Notes: generated from the letters alone by a model not told the origin. A stretch of DNA of 64,000 bases from Chitinophagaceae bacterium (GCA_004028795.1 SAIW01000017.1:1-64000); one strand, 5' to 3'. Shown: positions 34,839 to 44,429, counted from the stretch's first letter. Numbers and translations: made by a program.

Positions 34839-35573
34839 TTAATTGATTAAGTATTTTACTAAATCTAATTTCAATTCTTTAATTCCTTCAACCGCTAACG
34901 CTGCTATTTTTTTGGCACCAAGCGGGCTGAAATGTGTATCATCTTTTTTCCCTTCGGGATAATTTTTATGCCCAGCTTCTAAATAGTTATACAATGCTTT
35001 AGATGGCTCATCGCCCATTGAAGTAATTAACGCAATACTTTTTTTATGCATATCTATTAAAGGCACATGTAAGCTATCAGCAACTGTTCTTACAGCATCA
35101 GGATATAAGCCATGTGTTTCTGTAAATACTCCGTTTTTAAAACTTCTTCTGGTGATGGGTGTAAGCAAAACCGGAATAGCTTTTTTACTTCTTGCTTCAT
35201 TAACAAAGCGTGATAAATTTTTCTTGTATTCATCAATTGAAACACCAACGCCGGGCTTATCAATCTTTTCATCATTATGTCCGAATTCAATAAACACATA
35301 ATCACCTTCTTTTAAATTATTATACACCTCATCCCATCTTTTTTCATTAATGAATGATAATGTACTTCTTCCGTTTTGTGCCCTGTTATCAATGGTAACA
35401 TCTTTATTAAAAAATTGTCCAAATGCCATCCCCCAGCCAGTTTCAGGAAAAGCTTTCTCTTGTTTGTTAGCCATCGTACTATCGCCAATCATCCAGATAG
35501 TTATTTTTTTATCAGGCTTTATAAATGCTGCACAAACAGCTAATGCAATTGATAATACAAGATGTTTTTTCAT
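34839..35573 (-). CDS. Rhamnogalacturonan acetylesterase, family CE12
   Basis: This 244-residue SGNH/GDSL hydrolase has a short signal peptide. The four blocks are visible: block I IWMIGDSTMANKQ (nucleophile Ser), NRAQNGRSTLSF (Gly), IEFGHNDEK (Asn), and DDTHFSPLGAKKIA (Asp and His). The pattern is that of YesT-like CE12 enzymes that take acetyl groups from rhamnogalacturonan. It is the first gene after the susCD pair, separated from susD by a stem-loop with a T-run at 35592. Confidence 0.9.
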   Translation of the reverse strand: MKKHLVLSIALAVCAAFIKPDKKITIWMIGDSTMANKQEKAFPETGWGMAFGQFFNKDVTIDNRAQNGRSTLSFINEKRWDEVYNNLKEGDYVFIEFGHNDEKIDKPGVGVSIDEYKKNLSRFVNEARSKKAIPVLLTPITRRSFKNGVFTETHGLYPDAVRTVADSLHVPLIDMHKKSIALITSMGDEPSKALYNYLEAGHKNYPEGKKDDTHFSPLGAKKIAALAVEGIKELKLDLVKYLIN

Positions 35574-35583
35574 AAGTTGTTTT

Positions 35584-35614
35584 AAAAAAACTATCCCCGC
35601 TATAAGCGGGGATA
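35584..35614 (-). terminator. Stem-loop/attenuator after susD of the pectin locus
   Basis: TATCCCCGC (35592-35600) pairs perfectly with GCGGGGATA (35606-35614) over a 5-nt loop. On the minus strand GTTTTTTTAAA follows. It looks like a partial terminator between susCD and the enzyme genes, which would raise susCD transcript relative to downstream genes. Confidence 0.75.
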
Positions 35615-35636
35615 AATGTTTGAGGGTATGTTTAAT

Positions 35637-37472
35637 TTAGTAGCCGGGGTTTTGTGATAAATTAGGATTAGCATCTCTTGCTGCCTGAGGTATTGGTAAC
35701 AATTCAGATTTATTGGTGGTAAAACCAGTGGCAAATCTTCCTAACGGCGATGATGTACCTGTTGCAGTTATAGTGCTGCCAATCCATGTAATTTTTGTAG
35801 TACCGCTTGGTGTGCTTGATGGTGCTGCTTTATAAAAAGAATTAGCCCATGCACCTCCGGTAATAGTATTATCATCAGATGTGCTGTTTGTTTTAAAGTA
35901 CATTGATGCAGGCAAACCTGTGTAAGGAGCTGCTCCTGTAGCCAATACCGTTAAAGCAGTTTTAGTATCATTTATTTTTTGTGTCAGTAAATTCCATCTT
36001 ATTAAATCGTACTTTCTTATACCTTCTCCGCCTAACTCAAAAGAGCGTTCATTTACTATTGCTGTAAAAAATTGTGATTTGCTTAAACCCGCAGGCAAAT
36101 CTACTGTTGAGGTTGCTGTCAAGCTTTTACCAAAGCCCCTTCTTCTTACCATATTTACAGCATTATAAGCTGCTGCTGTAGGGCCATTATTAATTTCATT
36201 ATCTGCTTCTGCGAACATTAATAATACATCTGAGTATCTTATAATCTGCCATTTTAAACTAAAGTATTGTACAGCGTTGGTTGGAGAAACAACGGGATTG
36301 GTAATCCAGTCTCTTCTGTATTTTCCATCATTAATAGCAGTAATGGCGGTTCCTGCTTTGGTGCTGCCATCGGCATTTACATTATAAACACAGCATGTAA
36401 CATCTCTTCTTAAATCTGCTGAATCAAATGCATAAAAATAAGTAGGCATAATATTAATACTCTTGTTACCGAAGCTTCCAACTGTTGGGCCGTTATAGAA
36501 ACCCAACTTGGTATCTTCTGTTCCTGTAGCACCAACTGCACTTGCCTGAAACATTAATTCGCCATAAGAATCTGCAATTGCATGGGCACAAACATTATTC
36601 TTCCATAAGTTTTTATAATCTGGGTTTAGTGCATGTTGACCCGAGTTAATGATATCATTACATTCATCTCTGGCAATTTGGTAAAACTTTAAGTAGTCTG
36701 CAGAACGCTCCATTTGGCCCGATGTGTTTCTTAGTGAATATCCGCCTCTGAATAAAGCTATTCTTGCACGCAAAGCTTTCACGGTTCCTTTAGTAATTCT
36801 TTCATCTACAGGATCGCCGATTGATGATAGTTCATTTTTCCAGGGAACAAGGCTTTCTGCTGCCAATAAATCATCTAAAATTTTATTATAAAGTGTATCT
36901 CTGTTTACTCTTGAAGGAAGCGGGTTAGCTGCTGCTATTTCTGCCGCCGGTTGAAAATTGGCAGGTAAATCTCCCCAATTTCTGATAGCTTCAAAATAGT
37001 ATTGAGCTCTTAGTGTTAAAGCCTCACCATGCATGCGTTTTAATTGTTTTGCAGTTGCATCGTTTCCATTGTATTGTGCCATTTTAGGAATGTTGGCAAT
37101 ACAAATATTAGCATATTCAATACCGGTAAATAATTGGTTGAAAGGGCTGTTTAATTGTGCATTGCCCGCTGTGGCAGCGTAACGTGCAATATCTCTTCTG
37201 TCATTATCAGAAGCACCGGTCGGGCCTTGTGTTTCATCATTATCAACAGTATAATAAAGGCTTAAACGAATGCCGTAGCCTTGGTCTCCAACCAAACGGC
37301 TGTACACACCTGCTATGGCTTGGTATGCATTATCTCTGGTACTGAAAACAAAATCGGTTCCGAACTGTGTAATCGGCTGTTCGTCTAAATAATGTTTACA
37401 ACCGAATAAAGCGGTAACAGCAATAAGGCTTACTAAAAAAATGGAAGTTTTATTTTGAATTAGCTTTTTCAT
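35637..37472 (-). CDS. susD: SusD/RagB-family lipoprotein, pectin locus
   Basis: This SusD-like lipoprotein has about 611 residues. The ATG at 37472 (MKKLIQNKTSIFLVSLIA) gives a better signal peptide than the one at 37478. The lipobox ends ALFGC. GEALTLRAQYYFEAIRNWGDL, YSDVLLMFAEADNEI, IVNERSFELGGEGIRKYDLIRWN and the C-terminal PIPQAARDANPNLSQNPGY are family motifs. It is longer than the alginate-locus SusD, with insertions in the C-terminal third. It should bind pectic oligosaccharides at the outer face of its SusC partner 20 bp upstream. Confidence 0.93.
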   Translation of the reverse strand: MKKLIQNKTSIFLVSLIAVTALFGCKHYLDEQPITQFGTDFVFSTRDNAYQAIAGVYSRLVGDQGYGIRLSLYYTVDNDETQGPTGASDNDRRDIARYAATAGNAQLNSPFNQLFTGIEYANICIANIPKMAQYNGNDATAKQLKRMHGEALTLRAQYYFEAIRNWGDLPANFQPAAEIAAANPLPSRVNRDTLYNKILDDLLAAESLVPWKNELSSIGDPVDERITKGTVKALRARIALFRGGYSLRNTSGQMERSADYLKFYQIARDECNDIINSGQHALNPDYKNLWKNNVCAHAIADSYGELMFQASAVGATGTEDTKLGFYNGPTVGSFGNKSINIMPTYFYAFDSADLRRDVTCCVYNVNADGSTKAGTAITAINDGKYRRDWITNPVVSPTNAVQYFSLKWQIIRYSDVLLMFAEADNEINNGPTAAAYNAVNMVRRRGFGKSLTATSTVDLPAGLSKSQFFTAIVNERSFELGGEGIRKYDLIRWNLLTQKINDTKTALTVLATGAAPYTGLPASMYFKTNSTSDDNTITGGAWANSFYKAAPSSTPSGTTKITWIGSTITATGTSSPLGRFATGFTTNKSELLPIPQAARDANPNLSQNPGY

Positions 37473-37492
37473 ATGCAAATTTTTTATACAGT

Positions 37493-40400
37493 TTAGAATG
37501 TTACATTTAATCCGAAAATGAATGATCTGCTTTTAGGATATGCCGAATAATCTAAACCGGGCGTTAAAGGGTTATTTACATTCACATTTACTTCAGGGTC
37601 ATAACCTGAGTAATTAGTTATTACAGCTAAATTATTTATAGTTGTATACACTCTTAATTTGCTGATATGTAAGCTTGATAATGATTTTGTATTGAAAGAA
37701 TAACCTAAGGTTAAGTTATTAATACGTAGAAAGCTTCCATCTTCAATTGCCCATGAATGCGGATAAAATGCACCTGCACTGCTTATCGGTCTCCATATTT
37801 TAGCATTTGCATTTAATGCAGCTAAAGCATTTGGGTCTGTAACTACTGCACCGGTTGCCGGGTCTACTGTTTTCCATCTGTCTCTCATAAAACCTAACAG
37901 GCTTGAGTTTGGTGTATAGCCGTTAGAGAACTCAATTTTATTGGCATTGTAAATATTGTTTCCGTAAACAAAATTTACAAATAAGCTGGCATCAAATCTT
38001 CCGATAATAAACTGGTTATTCCAACCACCGATAAATTTTGGTGTTGCTCTGCCTATAATGGTTCTGTCGTTATCAACATCTACTTTACCATCTCCGTTTA
38101 AATCTTTAAACTTAATCATACCCGGCTGTGGTGTACCAACAATACTTGCATCTGTAACCACCCCTGTTTTTAATGTATAAGTTTTTGCAGAGGCGTTGTA
38201 ATCAAAATCTTCTACTTTATAAAAACCATCAGTAACTAACCCATACATGGCACCAACCGCTTCTCCTACTTTAACAATATAATCGGCTGGTTGCCCGGAA
38301 ACACCAGACCAACCTTGTTGTAGGAATGAAGTTTGGCCTTTTGCCAATGCTTCAATTTTGTTTTGATTGAATGAAATATTGAAGTTGGTATTCCATGAGA
38401 AATTTTTGTGCTGCACAATACCTGCATTAATTTGAATTTCAACACCTTTATTTGAAGTAGCACCGATATTTTGTAATTGTGTAGTATAACCGTAAGTAGG
38501 AGCTATAGGTGTGTTTAATAATAAATCAGTAGTTGAGTTACTGTAATAATCTACCGTTAAATTAATTCTGCTTCTGAATAAAGATAAGTCTAACCCTATG
38601 TTTCTGTTTACTGTTGTTTCCCATTTAAGATTCGGGTTAACCAAACCCGCTGAAGTATAGCCATATACTGTTTGCCCGTTAATACCATAGAAGTATTGGT
38701 TATTATTAAAAACGTTAATATATAAATAATCAGGAATTCTGTTATTACCTACTTCTCCATAACCTAAACGTAACTTCATATCACTGATAAACTTGATATT
38801 TTTCATGAAGTTTTCTTTAGATATTCTCCAGGCAAATGATGTTGAGGGAAAATAACCCCATCTTTTATCCGATGCAAATTTTGAAGAAGCATCTGCTCTG
38901 AAGTTTGCAGAGAATAAATACTTTTTATTAAATGTATAATTTACTCTTCCGAAAAATGATAGAGAAGTAAATTCTGATTTAGAAAATTTAGGATATCCCG
39001 TAAAATAGTTTACAGTATTTTGAGTTTGAAAAGCTTTATCCGGAGAAGTAAATATTGGAAAATCTCTGAACACATTGGTTGAAGCATTGGTATTTACTCT
39101 ATATGTTTCTTCCCCAACTAAAATATCAATATCATGATACTTTTTATAATTTCTTAACGTATAGGTTAGAACATTGGAATTATTTAATGATATTCTTGTT
39201 GTAGTATCATTTTCTGCAATAGGTTTTGATGCACCTTGTATAACAGCAATAGGTGTAATAGAATCTTCAAAAATTCTATCATTTAAACTATTATAATCTA
39301 ACCCAACGGTACTTCTGAAAGTAAGGTTTTTTGCCATTTCCCAAGTTATAGACGCTGTAATATTACCTGCATAGGTTTGCTTTTTTCTGTACTCTGCATT
39401 ATCTAATGCAATCGGGTTTACTAATGATAAACCATTACCAACAGACGGGTCTACAAGGCTTGGATCAATGGTACCTGCATCTAACCCGGAAGAAAGGAAA
39501 GGCCTGTATTTAACTGCATTTCTTAATCTGTTATAAGATGAACCTTGTGTTGAGGAAACCCCTGCTCCGTATACAGCTTGATCTGTATATCTTGTAGTTA
39601 AATTTAATTTTAATTTATTGGTTAGTTTATGGTCTAATTTAAACGATACTAAATTTCTTCTGTAAGCAGAATTTAAAAGAATAGTCTTATCATCGTTATA
39701 AGAATAGCTTAAATAATATTGTGTGTTTTTGTTACCGCCACCTAATGATAAATTATGTGTTTGTGTAATACCGGTTTGGCCAATTACATCTTTTTGCCAA
39801 TTTTCGGCTGGTACATTTTTATAAACACTTAATGTATCCCATGTTGTACCGTATCTTTTAGCAAAAGTGGCACTATCAGCAGTTCCTGCGGTTGTCCATA
39901 TACCAATTCTGGTTCTTTCATATTCCCACATTACAAATTCATAAGGGCTTAACACATCTAACGTAGAAGGCAGTTTTTTAACACCGTAAAAACCATTATA
40001 AGACACTACAGTTTTGCCGGGCTTTGCAGATTTGGTGGTAATAATTACAACGCCATTGGCACCCCTTGCTCCGTAAATAGCCGTAGCAGCAGCATCTTTT
40101 AATACATCTATACTTTGTATATCCTGAGGAGAAATAGTAGATAAACCATTTTCTACCTGTACCCCGTCTATTATATAGAGTGGTGAATTATCCTGAGTAA
40201 TAGACCCTCCTCCTCTTACGCGTATTTTAATATCAGCATCAGGCGAACCTTCTGCAGTTGTAATTTGTACCCCTGCTAATCTGCCCGCTAAAGCTTCAGC
40301 AGCAGAGTTAATAGGAATATCTTTTAAGTCTTTTGCACTAACTGAAGAAACAGAGGCTAAAACATCTCTTTTCTTTACTGTTTGATAGCCAATTACAACT

Positions 40401-40714
40401 ACATCATCTAATTGGTCTACACTTTTTACTAACTTAACGCTAACATCTTTAGAGCCATCAGCAGAAATTGTTTGGCCGGTAAATCCTGTAAAACTAACTA
40501 CTAAATCTACCTTGCCGTTTTCTGTTGTTTTAATGGTAAAATTTCCTGAAGCATCTGTTTGAGTTCCTGTTTTAGTTCCGCGAATTAATACAGAAACACC
40601 TTGCAAAGGGCTTCCCGCATCATCTGTAACCTTTCCTTTAATGGTTCTTGTGGTTTGTGCAAAGAGGGAAATAGTACACACCAAAAACGACAGGAAAGCA
40701 ATCATTCTTTTCAT
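37493..40714 (-). CDS. susC: SusC-like TonB-dependent transporter, pectin locus
   Basis: This 1073-residue SusC/RagA transporter has a signal peptide (MKRMIAFLSFLVCTISLFAQ) and a carboxypeptidase-regulatory-like domain (IKGKVTDDAGSPLQGVSVLIRG). The plug carries DDVVVIGYQTVKKRDV, IRVRGGGSITQDNSPLYIIDG and GANGVVIITTKSAKPGK, and a long beta-barrel ends in FIFGLNVTF. It imports pectic oligosaccharides with the SusD partner. It is transcribed divergently from the LacI regulator, with an operator at 40838 in the 239-bp gap. Confidence 0.93.
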   Translation of the reverse strand: MKRMIAFLSFLVCTISLFAQTTRTIKGKVTDDAGSPLQGVSVLIRGTKTGTQTDASGNFTIKTTENGKVDLVVSFTGFTGQTISADGSKDVSVKLVKSVDQLDDVVVIGYQTVKKRDVLASVSSVSAKDLKDIPINSAAEALAGRLAGVQITTAEGSPDADIKIRVRGGGSITQDNSPLYIIDGVQVENGLSTISPQDIQSIDVLKDAAATAIYGARGANGVVIITTKSAKPGKTVVSYNGFYGVKKLPSTLDVLSPYEFVMWEYERTRIGIWTTAGTADSATFAKRYGTTWDTLSVYKNVPAENWQKDVIGQTGITQTHNLSLGGGNKNTQYYLSYSYNDDKTILLNSAYRRNLVSFKLDHKLTNKLKLNLTTRYTDQAVYGAGVSSTQGSSYNRLRNAVKYRPFLSSGLDAGTIDPSLVDPSVGNGLSLVNPIALDNAEYRKKQTYAGNITASITWEMAKNLTFRSTVGLDYNSLNDRIFEDSITPIAVIQGASKPIAENDTTTRISLNNSNVLTYTLRNYKKYHDIDILVGEETYRVNTNASTNVFRDFPIFTSPDKAFQTQNTVNYFTGYPKFSKSEFTSLSFFGRVNYTFNKKYLFSANFRADASSKFASDKRWGYFPSTSFAWRISKENFMKNIKFISDMKLRLGYGEVGNNRIPDYLYINVFNNNQYFYGINGQTVYGYTSAGLVNPNLKWETTVNRNIGLDLSLFRSRINLTVDYYSNSTTDLLLNTPIAPTYGYTTQLQNIGATSNKGVEIQINAGIVQHKNFSWNTNFNISFNQNKIEALAKGQTSFLQQGWSGVSGQPADYIVKVGEAVGAMYGLVTDGFYKVEDFDYNASAKTYTLKTGVVTDASIVGTPQPGMIKFKDLNGDGKVDVDNDRTIIGRATPKFIGGWNNQFIIGRFDASLFVNFVYGNNIYNANKIEFSNGYTPNSSLLGFMRDRWKTVDPATGAVVTDPNALAALNANAKIWRPISSAGAFYPHSWAIEDGSFLRINNLTLGYSFNTKSLSSLHISKLRVYTTINNLAVITNYSGYDPEVNVNVNNPLTPGLDYSAYPKSRSFIFGLNVTF

Positions 40715-40837
40715 ACAGCAAGTAATTTATTTTGGTTGTTTTAAGGTTTTTTAACCTCTTGACTTTAAAATTCGATTAAAATCAGACTGCAAACTACCTA
40801 AGATTGATGCATACTACAGTTGAGGGTATTGGGTTTT

Positions 40838-40860
40838 TTTACGCAAACGTTACCGATAAC
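40838..40860. promoter_or_regulatory. LacI-type operator in the susC/lacI gap
   Basis: The site starts TTTACGCAAACGTT, identical over 14 bases to 33792, and continues ACCGATAAC. It lies 124 bp from the susC start and 94 bp from the lacI start, so it could serve both promoters. The 3-prime half is less symmetrical than in the GH28 site, and an adjoining CGATAACG half may add a second contact. Confidence 0.62.
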
Positions 40861-40953
40861 GATATCAATTGACTGCATTTGCTTTAACCTATTCATTTTG
40901 AATAAAAAAGCAGCTTCACTTAATATTGTATTTTTACCACGTAATCTTTTATT

Positions 40954-41991
40954 ATGAAGTTTGAAGCAACTACCATTAAAGATATTGCCAAAGCATTGGG
41001 GCTTTCAACTTCTACCATTTCAAGAGCATTAAGAGATAGTTATGAAATTAGTGAAGAAACCAAAAAGCTGGTTTTAGAGTGTGCCGAAAAATTAAACTAT
41101 CGCCCTAACCCCATTGCCTTAAGCTTAAAAGAAAGAAGAAGCCGTTCTATTGGTGTTATTGTTTGTGAAATTGCCAACAACTTCTTTTCTCAAATAATTA
41201 ATGGTATTGAGTCTGTTGCTTATGAAAGAGGTTATAATGTAATTATTGCACAAAGCCATGAATCTTATGAAAGAGAGATAATGGACTTACAATTTTTGGC
41301 TTCCCGTTCTGTTGATGGTTTATTAATCTCTGTTTCAACTGAAACAAACGATATCAATCATTTAAAGTCGCTGCACGACAGAGGTTTACCCATTGTTTTT
41401 TTCGACAGAACATTAGAAGGTTTAAATACCCACAGCGTTATTGTAGATAATTTTAATGGTGCCTATCTGGCAACAGAGCATTTAATAAAAAACGGTTATA
41501 AAAATATTGCAGCTATTACCAATTCTGAGTTTCTTTCTATTACTAATGAAAGATTAGCCGGCTACAAACAGGCTTTGATTGATAATAATCTTCCTGTAAA
41601 AAACAGTTTTATTCAACATTGCTTTTATGGCGGAATGGTTTTTTCTGAAGTGGAAGAAGCGGTAAATAAACTGTTTACTCAAAAACAAAAACCCGATGCC
41701 ATTTTTGCCACCAGCGATAAATTAAGTTCCGGATGTTTGAAAACTTTAAACAGAAGGGGACTAAGCATTCCTAATGATATTGCGTTGGTTGGCTTTTCAA
41801 ATACAGATATTGCCGAATTATTAAAGCCTTCTTTAACCGTTATTCGCCAACCCGCCTATGAAATGGGCAGGGCTGCAACAGATTTATTATTACAACAAAT
41901 AGAAAGTAAACGCCCCGTAAAAGATTTTGAGAAAAGAGTTTTATTACCTGAGTTAATTATCGGCGATTCTTCTTCGCCATTAAAAAAATAA
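40954..41991 (+). CDS. LacI-family transcriptional regulator of pectin/uronate genes
   Basis: This 345-residue LacI/GalR protein has helix-turn-helix ATTIKDIAKALGLSTSTISRALRD (residues about 6-29) and hinge YRPNPIALSLKERRSRSIGVI. The periplasmic-binding-protein-like domain has IVFFDRTLEG, VDNFNGAYLATEHLI and DKLSSGCLKTLNRRGLSIPNDIALVGFSNTDIAELLKPSLTVIRQP (residues about 250-295). It is divergent from the pectin susC. Likely ligands are galacturonate, tagaturonate or KDG. Three similar candidate operators in the window are consistent with a regulon covering pectin degradation and KDG metabolism. Confidence 0.9.
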   Translation: MKFEATTIKDIAKALGLSTSTISRALRDSYEISEETKKLVLECAEKLNYRPNPIALSLKERRSRSIGVIVCEIANNFFSQIINGIESVAYERGYNVIIAQSHESYEREIMDLQFLASRSVDGLLISVSTETNDINHLKSLHDRGLPIVFFDRTLEGLNTHSVIVDNFNGAYLATEHLIKNGYKNIAAITNSEFLSITNERLAGYKQALIDNNLPVKNSFIQHCFYGGMVFSEVEEAVNKLFTQKQKPDAIFATSDKLSSGCLKTLNRRGLSIPNDIALVGFSNTDIAELLKPSLTVIRQPAYEMGRAATDLLLQQIESKRPVKDFEKRVLLPELIIGDSSSPLKK

Positions 41992-42021
41992 AAGTTCATT
42001 AAAACATTAAATAAAATTTGT

Positions 42022-42816
42022 ATGATTCAAAACCATGAAATTGATTACAAAATTTTTGGAGAAGAAATGCAGTATGTTGAAGTAGAATTAGACCCCAATG
42101 AAACAGCAGTGGCAGAACCCGGAGCATTTATGATGATGGATGATGGCATTGAAATGCAAACAATGTTTGGCGATGGAAGTAACCAGCAGCAAAGCGGTTT
42201 GTTAGGCAAATTATTCAGTGCAGGCAAAAGAATGTTGGTGGGTGAAAATTTATTTATGACTGCTTTTACAAACACCTCTTATGGTAAAAAGCGTGTAAGC
42301 TTTGCTAGCCCTTATCCAGGTAAAATTATTCCGTTGGATTTATCACGTTTAGGCAACCGTATTATTTGCCAGAAAGATGCTTTTTTATGTGCAGCAAAAG
42401 GAGTAAGCATTGGTATTGAATTTCAAAGAAAATTAGGCACGGGTTTATTTGGTGGTGAGGGTTTTATAATGGAAAAATTAGAAGGTGATGGTATGGCTTT
42501 TATGCATGCAAGCGGTTATGTGCAACAAAAAGAATTACAGGCAGGAGAGCTTTTAAAAATTGATACCGGTTGTATTGTTGGTTTTACTGCAAGTGTTGAT
42601 TATGATATTCAATTTGTAGGAGGTATTAAAAATACCATTTTTGGTGGTGAAGGTTTGTTCTTTGCAACACTACGCGGGCCGGGCATTGTATGGATTCAAA
42701 GTTTACCCATAAGCCGTTTGGCAGGAAGGATTTTACAATATGCAACAACAACAAGAAGAGAAGAAGGAAGTGTATTAGGTGGCTTAGGAAATTTATTGGA
42801 TGGTGATGGTTGGTAG
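42022..42816 (+). CDS. TIGR00266/AIM24-family protein
   Basis: This 264-residue protein is of the TIGR00266/AIM24 family, an all-beta tryptophan-RNA-binding-attenuator-like fold. Visible features are EYKIFGEEMQYVEVEL-like N-terminus, GEGFIMEKLEGDGMAFMHASG, LKIDTGCIVGFTASVDYDIQFVGG (residues about 175-198) and GEGLFFATLRGPGIVWIQSLP. No signal peptide is seen. The role in bacteria is unknown; the yeast relative is mitochondrial. It follows lacI by 30 bp and may be co-transcribed, but no functional link to uronates is evident. Confidence 0.85.
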   Translation: MIQNHEIDYKIFGEEMQYVEVELDPNETAVAEPGAFMMMDDGIEMQTMFGDGSNQQQSGLLGKLFSAGKRMLVGENLFMTAFTNTSYGKKRVSFASPYPGKIIPLDLSRLGNRIICQKDAFLCAAKGVSIGIEFQRKLGTGLFGGEGFIMEKLEGDGMAFMHASGYVQQKELQAGELLKIDTGCIVGFTASVDYDIQFVGGIKNTIFGGEGLFFATLRGPGIVWIQSLPISRLAGRILQYATTTRREEGSVLGGLGNLLDGDGW

Positions 42817-42831
42817 AAAATTGTAATAAAT

Positions 42832-43482
42832 ATGACTGTTTATTTTCTTAGTGGCTTAGGTGCAGATGAAAGGGCATTTAAAAAATTAGTTTTACCCGAT
42901 AGTTGGAAAATAAATCATATTGCCTGGCCTGCAATTGATGATAATGAAACACTGGTTTCTTATGCAAAGAAGATTAGATTACTAATTAATACACAGGAAA
43001 AATTTGTTTTAGTCGGGCTTTCATTCGGAGGAATAATGGCAGTTGAATTAAATAAAATTATTCAACCGCAATTAACTATCATTATTTCAAGTATTGCAAC
43101 CAAAAGTGCATTACCGTTTTCTTTTAAATTAATTGCTGCGACAAAATTTAATAAGATTGTTCCATCATTTTTAATGAATAAAGTTTATCCCTTTACTTAC
43201 TGGTATTTTACCGTAAAAACAAAAGAAGAAAAGTTGTTGTTAAACCAAATTGTACATGATACTTCAGCTTCATTTTTACGATGGGCTATTAATGAAATAA
43301 TTCATTGGCAAAATACTGACCGGCCAAAAAATCTTTTTCATATTCATGGAACACAGGACAGAATATTTCCATGTACAAAAACAAATGCTGATGTAAAAAT
43401 TAATACCGGCGGGCATTTTATGGTTTACAGCAATGCAGAAGCAATATCAAAATTGTTGATTGAAAAAATTAATGCATTGTAA
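42832..43482 (+). CDS. Alpha/beta hydrolase
   Basis: This 216-residue alpha/beta hydrolase has the nucleophile elbow GLSFGG (Ser near residue 64) and the C-terminal His in TGGHFMVY; IHGTQDRIFP supplies the acid-residue region. There is no signal peptide. It follows the TIGR00266 gene by 15 bp and overlaps nothing. The substrate cannot be told from sequence. Its stop abuts the convergent nitroreductase gene directly. Confidence 0.78.
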   Translation: MTVYFLSGLGADERAFKKLVLPDSWKINHIAWPAIDDNETLVSYAKKIRLLINTQEKFVLVGLSFGGIMAVELNKIIQPQLTIIISSIATKSALPFSFKLIAATKFNKIVPSFLMNKVYPFTYWYFTVKTKEEKLLLNQIVHDTSASFLRWAINEIIHWQNTDRPKNLFHIHGTQDRIFPCTKTNADVKINTGGHFMVYSNAEAISKLLIEKINAL

Positions 43483-44070
43483 TTATCCTTTCACCCATTC
43501 AACTTTTTCTTCTAATGGCTTTCTCTTTGCAGCAGGCGATGGCACAGCAACATGACCGATATAAAAGAAGCCTAACAATTTGTCTTCTTCACCCAAACCG
43601 AAAAAAGTTTTCGCTTTATCTATATAAGTAATACCACCGCTTGTCCAATAACCGCCTAAACCATACGCACTCACACTTAAATAAATATTTTGCACAGCAC
43701 AAGCCACAGCTTCTATTTCTTCAATCTCGGGAATGCATTTAGCTTCATTTCGTTTCATACCAATTGAAATAATATGCGATGCCATTAAAGGCTGTGTTTG
43801 CATCTTCACATATTTATCTTCTTTAAAGCTTGCTCCTGCTTCCTGTTTATATAACTCACTTTGAAAGTTGGCAAATGTTTGTAATCCTTCATTACTAAAA
43901 ATTTTAAAAAACCAAGGCTCTGTTTGTGCATGATTAGGAGCCCATGTAGCATTGATTAATATTTCTTTTATAATATTCTCATCAACTTTTTTACCTGCGA
44001 TAAATTGATTGGGAAATACTGAACGACGATTACGAATTAAATGGTTTATGTCTTCTGTATTATACTGCAT
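43483..44070 (-). CDS. Nitroreductase-family protein
   Basis: This 195-residue FMN-dependent nitroreductase-like protein opens with the phosphate-contacting IRNRRSVFPNQF. Downstream blocks are LINATWAPNHAQTEPWFFKIF, AVACAVQNIYLSVSAYGLGGYWTSGG and GEEDKLLGFFYIGHVA. The compact length matches the YdjA/TdsD-type subgroup. The physiological substrate is unknown. It is convergent with the alpha/beta hydrolase and 86 bp downstream of the next minus-strand gene. Confidence 0.86.
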   Translation of the reverse strand: MQYNTEDINHLIRNRRSVFPNQFIAGKKVDENIIKEILINATWAPNHAQTEPWFFKIFSNEGLQTFANFQSELYKQEAGASFKEDKYVKMQTQPLMASHIISIGMKRNEAKCIPEIEEIEAVACAVQNIYLSVSAYGLGGYWTSGGITYIDKAKTFFGLGEEDKLLGFFYIGHVAVPSPAAKRKPLEEKVEWVKG

Positions 44071-44156
44071 ATTATTATTTGCCTCAAAGAAAATACAACA
44101 AGTTTAAAAACAGTTTCGTTATAAGAAGTTTGTATTTATTAGTTTCAATTAAACAA

Positions 44157-44429
44157 TTACCATGCTTCATTATCATCAACAGGTTTATGCTTGTTGAATA
44201 ATTTTTTAGCCGCTTCTTTCTGTTGCAATCTTTCTAAAATCATACTTGCTATTAATGCAGTTGTATTGGTGCCATTATTTTCATTCAATACTCTTTTTAA
44301 TTTCTTTTCATCAACATCAATCTTATATAACAGTTGAATTAATGCAGTAAAATCTTTAGCAATTAAATTATCTAATGCCATACATAAATCATCAAAACTC
44401 ATTGATTGTATTTTTTCAATTGCTAACAT
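44157..44429 (-). CDS. Small conserved-looking hypothetical protein
   Basis: This 90-residue, predominantly helical, charged protein lacks a signal peptide and membrane segment. It contains FDDLCMALDNLIAKDFTAL and a Lys/Glu-rich C-terminus ending DDNEAW. I do not recognise the family. The clean initiation codon, compositional match with its neighbours and open frame support a real gene. Confidence 0.55.
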   Translation of the reverse strand: MLAIEKIQSMSFDDLCMALDNLIAKDFTALIQLLYKIDVDEKKLKRVLNENNGTNTTALIASMILERLQQKEAAKKLFNKHKPVDDNEAW

